Translations under genes and position numbers: made by a program
DNA from: JADGRF01 sp035274465
Lineage (GTDB): Bacteria > Myxococcota_A > Polyangia > Polyangiales > JAFGIB01
NCBI GenBank assembly: GCA_035274465.1
Contig: DATEOF010000501.1
Coordinates: forward strand, 13,109-77,108
DNA: 64,000 bases
Direction of reading: 5' to 3'
Notes under the pieces: model-generated
What the model saw: the letters and a program-made list of their open reading frames with translations, nothing else
The model's database searches: none
What the model was told of the DNA's origin: nothing
Shown here: in pieces, positions 7,886-16,266 of the stretch
How the letters are laid out: every line of letters starts with the position of its first letter
Position numbering within the stretch: the first letter of the stretch is position 1

Positions 7886-9283
7886 TCACTCCGAGCTCGG
7901 CAATTGGGCGACTGCCTTGTCGTGGATCACCACCGACTTGATGTTCACGAACTCGCGCAGCCCGACCGTGCTCAGCTCGCGGCCGTAACCCGAGCGCTTG
8001 ACGCCGCCGAACGGCAGGCGCGCGTCGGACGCCACCATGGCGTTGACGAAGGTCATGCCCGCCTCGAGCTCGTCGATGAATCGCTGGCGCTCGTCCGGGT
8101 CGTGCGTCCAGACGCTGCTGCCGAGGCCGAACGAGCTGTCGTTGGCGAGCGCGATCGCATGATCGATGTCGCGCACCTTGAACAGCAGCGCGACCGGGCC
8201 GAACACCTCGTCGCGGAACACTGGCGCCTTCTCGGGAATGTCGCCGAGCGCGGTGGCGGCGTAGTAGTAGCCCGGCCCGTCGATCGACTTGCCACCGACC
8301 AGCAGCTTGGCGCCGGCGGCCACCGAACGCTCGACCTGCTCGGCAATTCCCTTCCGGGCGCTCTCGGATGCCAGCGGTCCGATGTCGGTGTCTTCGCGCA
8401 TCGGGTCGCCGACCTTGAGCTCGCGCAGGCGCGCGACGAAGCGCTTCTCGAACTCGGCGTAGATCTTCTCGTGCACGATGAAGCGCTTGGCGGCGATACA
8501 CGACTGGCCGTTGTTGATGTTGCGTGCGACCACCGCGGTCCGCACCGCCTCGTCCAGGTTGGCCGACGGCATGACGATGAACGGATCGCTGCCGCCGAGC
8601 TCCAGCACCGACTTCTTGATCTGCTTGCCAGCCTGGGCACCGACCGCGACGCCCGCGCCCTCGCTGCCGGTCAGCGTGACCGCGCGCACGCGCGGATCGT
8701 CGATCAGCCTGGAGACGTGCTTCGACTCGAGCAACAAGGTCTGAAACGCGCCTTGCACGAAGCCGGCCTTGACGATCAGATCTTCGAGCGCGAGCGCGCA
8801 GCGCGGCACGTTCGAGGCGTGCTTGAGCAGGCCCACGTTGCCGGCCATCAGCGCCGGCGCGGCGAAGCGCACTACCTGCCAGAACGGGAAGTTCCAGGGC
8901 ATGATCGCCAGCACCGGGCCGATCGGCAGGTAGCGGATGTAGCTCTGATCGGCGTCGGTCTTCACCTGCTCGTCGCGCAGGAATGCCTCGCCATGTTCGG
9001 CGTAGTAGCGAAATGCCGTGGCACACTTCTCGGCCTCGGCGATCGCCGACTTCAACGTCTTGCCCATCTCCTCGGTCATCATCTGGCCGTAGGTGCGCTT
9101 GTCGCGCTCCAGGATCTCGGCCGCGCGCCGCATCAGCTCGGCGCGCTGCGCGAAGCTGGTCTTGCGATGCTTCGCGAAGGCCTGCACCGAGAGTTGCATT
9201 TTGGCCTCGAGCTCGGCTTCCGAGATCTCTTCGAAGCGCTTCACGACGTTTCCGTTGGCAGGATTGATGCTGGAGATGGCCAT
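7886..9283 (-). CDS. NAD(P)-dependent succinate-semialdehyde/aldehyde dehydrogenase
   Basis: This 465-residue enzyme belongs to the aldehyde dehydrogenase superfamily. It has the nucleotide-binding PWNFPFWQVVRFAAPALMAGN, the catalytic Glu in LELGGSDPF and the catalytic Cys in NNGQSCIAAKRF. The opening, AISSINPANGNVVKRFEEIS, and the overall pattern match the succinate-semialdehyde dehydrogenase (GabD/Sad-like) branch, which oxidises succinate semialdehyde to succinate. The ATG at 9283 is chosen because GGAG lies about 8 nt upstream and the fold begins there; an in-frame start 33 nt earlier adds a Pro/Arg-rich tail. It lies 63 nt downstream of the acetolactate synthase gene on the same strand, so the two are probably one operon. 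Confidence 0.88.
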   Translation of the reverse strand: MAISSINPANGNVVKRFEEISEAELEAKMQLSVQAFAKHRKTSFAQRAELMRRAAEILERDKRTYGQMMTEEMGKTLKSAIAEAEKCATAFRYYAEHGEAFLRDEQVKTDADQSYIRYLPIGPVLAIMPWNFPFWQVVRFAAPALMAGNVGLLKHASNVPRCALALEDLIVKAGFVQGAFQTLLLESKHVSRLIDDPRVRAVTLTGSEGAGVAVGAQAGKQIKKSVLELGGSDPFIVMPSANLDEAVRTAVVARNINNGQSCIAAKRFIVHEKIYAEFEKRFVARLRELKVGDPMREDTDIGPLASESARKGIAEQVERSVAAGAKLLVGGKSIDGPGYYYAATALGDIPEKAPVFRDEVFGPVALLFKVRDIDHAIALANDSSFGLGSSVWTHDPDERQRFIDELEAGMTFVNAMVASDARLPFGGVKRSGYGRELSTVGLREFVNIKSVVIHDKAVAQLPSSE

Positions 9284-9346
9284 GGTTGGTCTCCGGGGCG
9301 GGTGTTCCCCCGACACTGTAGAGCCTGGAGGGCAGGGCGCCAGTAG

Positions 9347-11008
9347 CTAAGACTTCGGACTCAGCGCAGGGACCTCCGCGGACATGCGCTCCAGCTCGCG
9401 GGTGAAGATGCGGTTCTCCGAGTAGTCGATCGGCACGTCGAGCACGTGGATGCCGCCCGCATCCATCGCGCTGCGCAGCGCGGGCAAGAGCTCCCGGGTG
9501 CGCTCGATGCGTACGCCGGTGGCCCCGTACGCGCGCGCGTACTGCACGAAGTCGGGGTTCTTGAAGTCCAGGCCGAAGCTTTGTAGGCCGGCCGCGTCTT
9601 GCTTCCACTTGATCATGCCGTAGCCATCGTCGCGCAGGATGACCACCACCAGGTTGATCCCGATGCGCACCGCCGTCTCGAGCTCTTGCGAGTTCATCAA
9701 GAAGCCGCCGTCGCCGCACACCGCGACCACCTTGCGCTCCGGGTGGAGCAGGGCGGCAGTCATCGCCGAGGGCAAGCCCGCGCCCATACTGGCCAGCGCG
9801 TTGTCGAGCAGCACCGTGTTCGGCTGGTAGGCTTGGTAGTTACGGGAGAACCAGAGCTTGTACATGCCGTTGTCGAGCGCGATGATGCCGTCCTCCGGCA
9901 CCGCCGCGCGCATGTCGCGCACCAAACGCTGCGGTTTGATCGGAAACGCGTCCGCGTCGCTCTGATGGGTCATCTCCTCGAGCATCGCGCGCTTGAGTGT
10001 CAGGAAGCAGGCCGACTCCCAGTGGCGCTGCTTGTGCAAGCGCTCGCCGATCTGCCACACCGCGTTGGCGACGTCGCCTACCACCTCGTACTGCGGGAAG
10101 TAGACCGGATCGACCTCGGCCGCCGAGTAGCTGACGTGCAACACCTGCGCCCCACCGCTGCGCATGAAGAACGGAGGCTTCTCGACCACGTCGTGGCCGA
10201 CGTTGATGATCAGATCCGACTGGTCGACGGCCTGGTGCAGATAGTCGTGCTCGGAGAGCGCGGCCGTGCCCAGGCACAAGTCCTGTCGCTCATCCAGCAC
10301 GCCTTTGCCCATCTGCGTGGTGAAGAACGGGATGCCGGTGCGATCCACGAAGCGTTGCAGCATGTGACTGGTCATCGTGCGATTTGCGCCGGCACCGATC
10401 AGCAAGAGCGGCCGCCGAGCGCGTTCGATCACGAGGGCGGCTGCCTCCACTGCCTTGCTGTCGGCTGCCGGGCGGCGCGTCTTTTCGATCGGAAACAGGA
10501 ACGAGTCGTCCGTCTCTTCGCTCGCGATGTCCTCGGGGAGCTCGAGGTGTGCTGCGCCGGGGCGTTCCTGCTGGGCGCGCCGAAACGCCTCGCGCACGCG
10601 CGCCGGGATCGAGTTGCCGTGCACGATTTGCCGCGTGTACTTGGTGACCGGCCGCATCATCTCGATCACGTCGACGATCTGGAACTGCGCCTGCTTGCCG
10701 GCCTTGATCGGCTTTTGCCCCGTCAGCATGACCATCGGCATCGCGCCCAGCTGCGCGTACGCGGCCGGCGTCAACAAGTTGGTCGCCCCCGGGCCGAGCG
10801 TGGACAGCGCCACGCCAGCGCTGCCCGTGAGCCGGCCGTGCGTCGCCGCCATGAAGCCTGCGCCCTGCTCGTGGCGCGTGACGATCAAGCGGATGTTCGA
10901 GTTGCGAAGGGACTCGAGGACGTCGAGGTTCTCTTCGCCCGGCAGGCCGAACACGTAGCGAACGCCTTCGTGTTCCAGGGCTTTGATCAGCAGGTCGGAT
11001 GCTTTCAT
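9347..11008 (-). CDS. Acetolactate synthase large subunit (thiamine diphosphate enzyme)
   Basis: This 553-residue TPP-dependent enzyme has the three usual domains. The N-terminal Pyr domain carries the catalytic Glu47 in TRHEQGAGFMA. A central domain follows. The C-terminal PP domain has the GDGGFLMN motif near residue 430, ending in ILRDDGYGMIKW. It should join two pyruvates to 2-acetolactate. The pattern resembles the stand-alone, AlsS-like type, and no small regulatory subunit gene is near. No FAD-dependence call is made. It precedes the aldehyde dehydrogenase gene on the same strand. An acetoin/butanediol role, a branched-chain amino acid role, or a more specialised decarboxylase or carboligase reaction are all open. 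A GAGGG sequence lies before the ATG. Confidence 0.85.
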   Translation of the reverse strand: MKASDLLIKALEHEGVRYVFGLPGEENLDVLESLRNSNIRLIVTRHEQGAGFMAATHGRLTGSAGVALSTLGPGATNLLTPAAYAQLGAMPMVMLTGQKPIKAGKQAQFQIVDVIEMMRPVTKYTRQIVHGNSIPARVREAFRRAQQERPGAAHLELPEDIASEETDDSFLFPIEKTRRPAADSKAVEAAALVIERARRPLLLIGAGANRTMTSHMLQRFVDRTGIPFFTTQMGKGVLDERQDLCLGTAALSEHDYLHQAVDQSDLIINVGHDVVEKPPFFMRSGGAQVLHVSYSAAEVDPVYFPQYEVVGDVANAVWQIGERLHKQRHWESACFLTLKRAMLEEMTHQSDADAFPIKPQRLVRDMRAAVPEDGIIALDNGMYKLWFSRNYQAYQPNTVLLDNALASMGAGLPSAMTAALLHPERKVVAVCGDGGFLMNSQELETAVRIGINLVVVILRDDGYGMIKWKQDAAGLQSFGLDFKNPDFVQYARAYGATGVRIERTRELLPALRSAMDAGGIHVLDVPIDYSENRIFTRELERMSAEVPALSPKS

Positions 11009-11148
11009 GGGGATCCCTCGCTACAAAAGCTGAGGCAACGACCTGCCCTCGGCAAGGGGCATATGCCGCTGGAATTGCTCCTGGCCGGCTTGCGGCGGCC
11101 GCCGGAGGTGTGTAGAGCAGACCCCTCACCACGAGAAGCGGGTCACAG

Positions 11149-12225
11149 ATGGTAGATACCAGCACGCCTGAGCAAGAGCGCGAGCAACTGAACACGGGCA
11201 CCAAGCCCGTCGCGGAAACTCACAGGTTCGATGAGGCCGCGCTGGACGCTTGGATGCGCGCGAACGTGCCGGGCTACGAGGGGCCGCTCGAGGTGCGGCA
11301 GTTCAAAGGTGGGCAATCGAACCCTACGTACCAGCTCGTCACGCCGCGCTGGAAGTACGTCATGCGTCGCAAGCCCCCGGGCAACTTGCTCGCATCCGCG
11401 CACGCCGTCGACCGCGAGTACAAGGTGGTCACCGCGCTGCACTCCACCGGCTTTCCGGTGGCGCGCACGTACGGGCTGTGCCGCGACGAAAGCGTGGTCG
11501 GCACCATGTTCTACGTGATGGACATGGTCGAGGGCCGCATCCTGTGGGACCAGACGCTGCCGGCCTACTCCCCGAGCGAGCGTCGCGCCATCTTCATGGC
11601 CCAACTGAAGACCTTGGCCGACTTACACAACACCGACTATGTGAAGTGCGGCCTATCTGACTACGGCAAGCCCGGCAACTACATGGCGCGCCAGGTCGAC
11701 CGCTGGACCAAACAGTACAAGGCCTCGGAGACCGTGCGCATCGAAGAGATCGAGCGCCTGATCGAGTGGCTGCCCAAGACGGTGCCGGAGCAGGAGCGCA
11801 CCTCGGTCGTACACGGCGACTATCGGCTCGACAACATGGTGCTGCATGCGACCGAACCGCGGGTCGCGGCCGTGCTCGACTGGGAGCTATCGACGCTGGG
11901 CGAACCGCTCGCCGACTTCGCCTACCTGCTGATGAACTGGTTCAACGGCTCGATCTCCGCGATCCCGAACCAGAAGGAGTACGGCATCCCGTCGGTCGAG
12001 GAGTACATGGCAGAGTACTGTCGCCTGACGAACCGCAAGAGCCTGCCCGACATGAATTGGTTCCTGTCGTACAACACCTTCCGCCTGGCGGGCATCGTGC
12101 AGGGCATCGTCGGCCGCGTGCGCGACGGCACGGCCAACAGCCCGCAAGCCGCCGCGATGGCCTCGCGCGTGCCGCTGCTGGCGCAGGCGAGCTGGGCCTT
12201 CGCGGTCAAAGCCGGGGCGTCATGA
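11149..12225 (+). CDS. Aminoglycoside-phosphotransferase-fold kinase (ACAD11/FadE36-like)
   Basis: This 358-residue protein has the APH/choline-kinase fold. It shows an ATP-binding N-lobe (FKGGQSNPTYQLVTPRWKYVMRRKPPG), the Brenner catalytic loop VVHGDYRLDNMVLH (about residues 221-234) and the metal-binding LDWELSTLGEPLADFAYLL. The pattern is that of the acyl-CoA-dehydrogenase-associated ACAD11 N-terminal kinase family, known to act on 4-hydroxy acyl-CoA metabolism in animals and some bacteria, rather than of antibiotic resistance enzymes. No acyl-CoA dehydrogenase gene is next to it here. Its stop codon overlaps the next start as ATGA, so it is translationally coupled to the DUF5996 gene. Confidence 0.8.
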   Translation: MVDTSTPEQEREQLNTGTKPVAETHRFDEAALDAWMRANVPGYEGPLEVRQFKGGQSNPTYQLVTPRWKYVMRRKPPGNLLASAHAVDREYKVVTALHSTGFPVARTYGLCRDESVVGTMFYVMDMVEGRILWDQTLPAYSPSERRAIFMAQLKTLADLHNTDYVKCGLSDYGKPGNYMARQVDRWTKQYKASETVRIEEIERLIEWLPKTVPEQERTSVVHGDYRLDNMVLHATEPRVAAVLDWELSTLGEPLADFAYLLMNWFNGSISAIPNQKEYGIPSVEEYMAEYCRLTNRKSLPDMNWFLSYNTFRLAGIVQGIVGRVRDGTANSPQAAAMASRVPLLAQASWAFAVKAGAS

Positions 12226-13154
12226 CCTCCGATTGGCCCGAGCTCTCGTACCCGGTCTGGCGGGAGACCTGCACCGCGTTGCACTTGTGGTCGCAGGTCG
12301 TCGGCAAGTTCCGGTTGGCGCAGACGCCCTGGCTCAATCACTCGTGGCACGTGACGATGTACGTGACGCCGCGCGGGCTCTCCACGTCGCCCATCCCCGA
12401 CGGGACGCGCAGCTACGAGATCGTGTTCGACTTCGTGGCCGGTCAGCTGCGTATCGAGACGAGCGATGGGGGACGCCGAGCCTTGCCTCTGCGCCCGCAG
12501 TCCGTGGCCGACTTCTACGCGGAGCTGCGCGGGACGCTCGAGGAGCTGGGCATCCGCGCGAGGATCCACGAGCGGCCGAACGAGATCCCGGACGCGATCC
12601 CGTTTCGAGAGGATCGCGCGGTGCGCGCGTATTCGCCGGAGCACGCGCTGAACTTCCGGAATGCGTTGTGTCAGGTGGATCGGGTGTTCAAACACTTCCG
12701 CACCGCCTTCCTCGGCAAGTGCAGCCCCGTGCACTTCTTCTGGGGTAGCTTCGATCACGCAGTCACGCGCTTCTCCGGTCGCAGTGCGCCGCCGCATCCG
12801 GGCGGCGTGCCGAACCTCCCGGACTCGGTTGCGCGCGAGGCCTATTCGCACGAGGTCAGCAGCGCGGGCTTTTGGCCTGGCGATGCCGCGCACGACGCGC
12901 TGTTCTACTCGTACGCATATCCCGAGCCGCCGGGCTATCGCGACACGAAGGTTGCTCCAGCCGAAGCCCGGTTCGATGGCGGGCTGGGTGAATTCGTGCT
13001 GCCGTACGCGAGTGTGCGCGCCGCGCGCGATCCGGACGCGGCGCTGCTGGCGTTCTTGCAGAGCACCTACGAGGCAGCGGCCAACGCGGGGAATTGGGAT
13101 CGCGCCGCCCTGGAGTGTAAGCTGGGAGTACCGCGGATCCCGCGCGTGTTCTGA
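12222..13154 (+). CDS. DUF5996 family protein
   Basis: This 310-residue protein matches the conserved DUF5996 pattern: an N-terminal TALHLWSQVVGKFRLAQTPW followed by NHSWHVTMYVTPRGLST, then SPVHFFWGSFDHAVTRFSGR (about residues 167-186), YSHEVSSAGFWPG, and YSYAYPEPPGY near the end. The family is widespread and has no established biochemical role; the repeated His, Trp and Arg residues suggest an enzyme or ligand-binding pocket. The ATG at 12222 overlaps the preceding kinase-fold gene by 4 nt, so co-translation is likely. It is not membrane-bound and has no signal peptide. Confidence 0.8.
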   Translation: MTSDWPELSYPVWRETCTALHLWSQVVGKFRLAQTPWLNHSWHVTMYVTPRGLSTSPIPDGTRSYEIVFDFVAGQLRIETSDGGRRALPLRPQSVADFYAELRGTLEELGIRARIHERPNEIPDAIPFREDRAVRAYSPEHALNFRNALCQVDRVFKHFRTAFLGKCSPVHFFWGSFDHAVTRFSGRSAPPHPGGVPNLPDSVAREAYSHEVSSAGFWPGDAAHDALFYSYAYPEPPGYRDTKVAPAEARFDGGLGEFVLPYASVRAARDPDAALLAFLQSTYEAAANAGNWDRAALECKLGVPRIPRVF

Positions 13155-13167
13155 GGGGGCTTACGCA

Positions 13168-13677
13168 ATGCGGCTACGAACTCTGTGTGTGCTCGCAGCA
13201 CTGCTGGGGGCGTGCTCGGACGACGACGCCGATCCGAAGCCCGACGGCAGCACCAGCTGTGAAAATCCGGCTCTCGACGCGCTCCGCGCGAGTGAGAAGG
13301 CCTGGAAGAAACTCGCCGCTGAGGGCGGCGATGTCTACTGGTACGAGCACGAGAACTGCGTGTGGAACGCCCCGGAGGGTCAGACCTTCCTGGTGCAGGT
13401 CGAGGACGGCAAGGCGCGCACGGTGAGCTCGCAGTCCATCGAGCGCGATCAGTGCCAGGAGATGCTCAACGCGTACGCCCCCTTTCCCAGCTCGCCCTTC
13501 GAGCAGCTCTACGCCATGTGTCGTTCGTTGCTCGAACGGGAGTGCGGTGCGACCTTCGTCGCGGACGATCGCGACGTACTGCGCACCTGCCGGTGGGATG
13601 AACCCGAGCCCAAATGTTTCGACAACTGCACGGAGGGGGTGCACATCCGCCGTTGGGACTTCGGCCAGGCCCCCTGA
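13168..13677 (+). CDS. Small hypothetical lipoprotein
   Basis: This 169-residue protein begins with a lipoprotein signal (CVLAALLGAC, Cys16 as the lipidated residue) followed by an acidic SDDDADPKPD linker. It should be attached to the inner or outer membrane, facing the periplasm or the surface. The rest contains about eight cysteines (for example SCENPAL, HENCVWNAPEG, CRSLLERECG and EPKCFDNC), probably paired in disulfides. No family is recognised. GAGGGGG lies about 9 nt before ATG. It follows the DUF5996 gene by 13 nt, so it may belong to the same transcript. Confidence 0.65.
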   Translation: MRLRTLCVLAALLGACSDDDADPKPDGSTSCENPALDALRASEKAWKKLAAEGGDVYWYEHENCVWNAPEGQTFLVQVEDGKARTVSSQSIERDQCQEMLNAYAPFPSSPFEQLYAMCRSLLERECGATFVADDRDVLRTCRWDEPEPKCFDNCTEGVHIRRWDFGQAP

Positions 13678-13684
13678 GGCGCGC

Positions 13685-13690
13685 TATGCT
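13685..13690 (+). promoter_or_regulatory. Putative -10 hexamer TATGCT for msrP
   Basis: TATGCT lies only 6 nt before the msrP ATG, and the intervening CCCGGC is not a Shine-Dalgarno sequence. Read as a -10 box, it would give a leaderless transcript starting at or next to the ATG. Confidence 0.4.
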
Positions 13691-13696
13691 CCCGGC

Positions 13697-14680
13697 ATGC
13701 CGAAGGCACCGCCGACTTCCGAGATCACGCCCGAGGCGCTCTACCTGCGCCGGCGTGAGTTTCTGAAGAACGGCGCGCTCGGCCTGGGCACGGCTGCGGC
13801 CGTCGGCGGTGGGCTGCTGGCGCTGGTGGGCGACAGCGCGCGCCCGCGCGACGATACGCCGCCGCCAGCTGCAGCCGCCAAGGAGCTGCCGATCAGCCGC
13901 CGTGCTGCCGCGCCCGATCCGCGCGTCGATGCCCCCACGCCGTACGCTGACATCACGCACTACAACAATTACTACGAGCTGGGGTTGGACAAGAGCGACC
14001 CGGCCGAGAATGCGGGCAGCTTGCGGCTGCGTCCCTGGACGATCCAGGTCAGCGGCGAGGTCGCGCGCCCGCAGACGATCGATCTGGACACGCTGCTCGG
14101 CTGGTTTCCGCTCGAGGAGCGCATCTACCGCATGCGCTGCGTCGAGGCCTGGTCGATGGTCATCCCGTGGCTCGGCTTTCCGCTCGGTGACCTGGTGCGC
14201 CGGCTCGAGCCGACGTCGCGCGCGAAGTATCTCGCGTTCACGACGCTGCTCGATCCCGAGCAACTGCCGGGTCAACGCCGCGGGGTGCTCGACTGGCCGT
14301 ACGTGGAAGGCCTGCGCATCGACGAGGCGACTCACCCGCTGGCGCTGCTGGCGGTGGGCCTGTACGGCAAGACGCTGCTGGGCCAGAACGGCGCACCGAT
14401 TCGGCTGGTGGTGCCGTGGAAGTACGGCTTCAAGGGCATCAAGTCGATCGTCAAGCTCGAGCTCACCGAGCGACAGCCCAAGGCCACCTGGAACGAGGCC
14501 GCGCCCTCCGAGTACGGCTTCTACGCCAACGTGAACCCCGAAGTGGATCACCCGCGCTGGAGTCAGCGTACCGAGCGGCGCATCGGTGAGCTCGAGCGCC
14601 GCATCACCTTGCCGTTCAACGGTTACGGCGCCGAAGTTGCGTCGTTGTATTCCGGCATGGACCTGCGAAAGAACTTCTGA
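13697..14680 (+). CDS. msrP: Protein-methionine-sulfoxide reductase catalytic subunit MsrP
   Basis: This 327-residue molybdenum-cofactor enzyme is the catalytic half of the periplasmic MsrPQ system, which reduces oxidised methionine in envelope proteins. A Tat signal with RRREFLKNG lies at about residues 18-26, followed by a hydrophobic stretch. The sulfite-oxidase-fold core has the molybdenum-ligand Cys148 in YRMRCVEAWSMVIPW, and NGAPIRLVVPWKYGFKGIKS near residue 235. The N-terminal half carries the family words HYNNYYELGLDK. The start is ATG 13697; no Shine-Dalgarno sequence is visible, but TATGCT lies 6 nt upstream. The msrQ gene begins 1 nt after the stop codon. Confidence 0.92.
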   Translation: MPKAPPTSEITPEALYLRRREFLKNGALGLGTAAAVGGGLLALVGDSARPRDDTPPPAAAAKELPISRRAAAPDPRVDAPTPYADITHYNNYYELGLDKSDPAENAGSLRLRPWTIQVSGEVARPQTIDLDTLLGWFPLEERIYRMRCVEAWSMVIPWLGFPLGDLVRRLEPTSRAKYLAFTTLLDPEQLPGQRRGVLDWPYVEGLRIDEATHPLALLAVGLYGKTLLGQNGAPIRLVVPWKYGFKGIKSIVKLELTERQPKATWNEAAPSEYGFYANVNPEVDHPRWSQRTERRIGELERRITLPFNGYGAEVASLYSGMDLRKNF

Positions 14681-14681
14681 C

Positions 14682-15317
14682 GTGGCCGGTGCACCCTCAC
14701 GCTATGTGTGGCTCAAGCCGGGCGTGCTGGCCGGCTCGCTCGTGCCGCTGGTCGCGCTGCTCACGGAGGCGGTGCGCGGCACGCTGGGCGCAGATCCCGT
14801 GGCCATCGCGCTCAACCGGCTGGGCTTGTTGGCGTTGATCCTGCTGCTCGCGTGTTTGGCCGCGACCCCGGCGCGCCTGTTGTTCGGCGTCAGCTGGCCG
14901 CTGCGCGTGCGGCGCTTGCTCGGGCTCCTGGCGTTCTTCTACGCCTCGTTGCACTTCCTGGTGTACGCGTGGGTCGATCAGGGCTGGGCGCTCGGCGCGA
15001 TCGTCGCCGATGTAACGAAGCGCAAATTCATCACCGTGGGCTTTTTTGCCTTGCTGACGCTGGTGCCGCTGGCAGCGACATCCAACGCGCTGGCCCGGCG
15101 CAAGCTCGGGCCGCTTCGCTGGCAGCGCTTGCATCGGCTGGTGTACCTGGCGGCGCTGCTCGCCGCGGTGCACTTCATCTGGCGAGTGAAGCGGGATCTG
15201 ACCCAGCCGCTGGCCTACGCCAGTGTGCTGGGTTTCCTGCTGTTCGTGCGTCTCAAGCGGAGAATTACTCCGCCGCCTGACCCGCTTCGAACACGCGCAG
15301 CGAGGTCGGCCGAATGA
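14682..15317 (+). CDS. msrQ: Heme-binding membrane subunit MsrQ
   Basis: This 211-residue protein has about six transmembrane helices and is the ferric-reductase-like, heme-b partner of MsrP. It passes electrons from the inner membrane to MsrP. Family marks include RRLLGLLAFFYASLHFLVYAWVDQG, TKRKFITVGFFALLTLVPLA, and RWQRLHRLVYLAALLAAVHFIW, with the conserved His residues that coordinate heme. GTG at 14682 lies directly behind the msrP stop, so the pair is one operon. The last 53 nt run into the 3' end of the convergent sulfate importer ATPase gene. Confidence 0.9.
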   Translation: MAGAPSRYVWLKPGVLAGSLVPLVALLTEAVRGTLGADPVAIALNRLGLLALILLLACLAATPARLLFGVSWPLRVRRLLGLLAFFYASLHFLVYAWVDQGWALGAIVADVTKRKFITVGFFALLTLVPLAATSNALARRKLGPLRWQRLHRLVYLAALLAAVHFIWRVKRDLTQPLAYASVLGFLLFVRLKRRITPPPDPLRTRAARSAE

Positions 15318-16266
15318 ACACTTCCTGGCCCTTCTCGAGCGCCAGGTCGCGCAGCCGCTCGCGCGTCAGGTCCGCCTCGATCGTGCGCGAGTCCTCCTCG
15401 CCGGTTGCGAGCTCGACACGGATCACCGAGCCGCGCGTGACCACGTGCTCGACCTTGGCCGCGATCAAGTCGTCGCTGTCGCGCTCGAGCAGGATCTCGA
15501 TCTCGTACGGGCGCGCGTAGGCCACGTGTTTCCCCTGAAAGCGGTTCACGTCGCCCAGGAACTCGAACACGAACGGCGTGGCCGGCGCGTGATAGACCTG
15601 GTCCGGCGAGCCGACCTGCTCGATGCGGCCGCCGCGCATCACCACCACGCGATCGGCGATCTCCATCGCTTCTTCCTGGTCGTGCGTCACGAATACGCTG
15701 GTCACGTGGACCTCGTCGATCAGGCGGCGCAACCAACGGCGTAGCTCCTTGCGCACCTTGGCGTCGAGCGCACCGAATGGCTCGTCGAGCAGCAGCACGT
15801 TGGGCTCGACGGCGAGCGCGCGCGCCAGCGCCACGCGTTGCCGCTGGCCACCGGAGAGCTGGTTCGGGAAGCGCGCGGCGAACTGGCCCAGCTGCACCAG
15901 CTCGATCAGCTCGGTCGCGCGCTGCTTGATCACCGCCTCCGGCAGCCGCGAGCGGCGCGGCCGTACGCGCAAGCCGAAGGCCACGTTGTCGAGGATGGTC
16001 ATGTGATCGAACAACGCGTAGTGCTGGAACACGAAGCCCACCTGACGGTCGCGCACGTGCGTGTGCGAGGTGTCTTCGCCGTGAAAGAGCACCTGGCCCT
16101 GGTCCTGCACCTCGAGCCCGGCGATAATGCGCAAGAGCGTGGTCTTGCCCGAGCCCGAAGGCCCGAGCAGAGCCACCAGCTCCCCGCTCTGCACGTCGAG
16201 GCTGACGTCGTCCAGTGCGGTGAAATTGCCGAAACGGCGCGTGACGTTCTGGATGCTGATGCTCAT
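15265..16266 (-). CDS. cysA: Sulfate/thiosulfate ABC transporter ATP-binding protein CysA
   Basis: This 333-residue protein is the ATPase of the sulfate importer. It has Walker A GPSGSGKTT (about residues 35-43), a Q-loop, the signature LSGGQRQRVALARAL, Walker B VLLLDEPFGALD and the switch His in VTHDQEEAMEIADRV. The QVYHAPATPFVFEFLGDVNRF segment and C-terminal TOBE-like domain (to VFIRPTSLRVFE) are typical of CysA. The ATG overlaps the cysW stop as ATGA. The gene ends inside the 3' end of convergent msrQ (53 nt overlap). It is the last gene of the cysP-T-W-A order. Confidence 0.93.
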   Translation of the reverse strand: MSISIQNVTRRFGNFTALDDVSLDVQSGELVALLGPSGSGKTTLLRIIAGLEVQDQGQVLFHGEDTSHTHVRDRQVGFVFQHYALFDHMTILDNVAFGLRVRPRRSRLPEAVIKQRATELIELVQLGQFAARFPNQLSGGQRQRVALARALAVEPNVLLLDEPFGALDAKVRKELRRWLRRLIDEVHVTSVFVTHDQEEAMEIADRVVVMRGGRIEQVGSPDQVYHAPATPFVFEFLGDVNRFQGKHVAYARPYEIEILLERDSDDLIAAKVEHVVTRGSVIRVELATGEEDSRTIEADLTRERLRDLALEKGQEVFIRPTSLRVFEAGQAAE

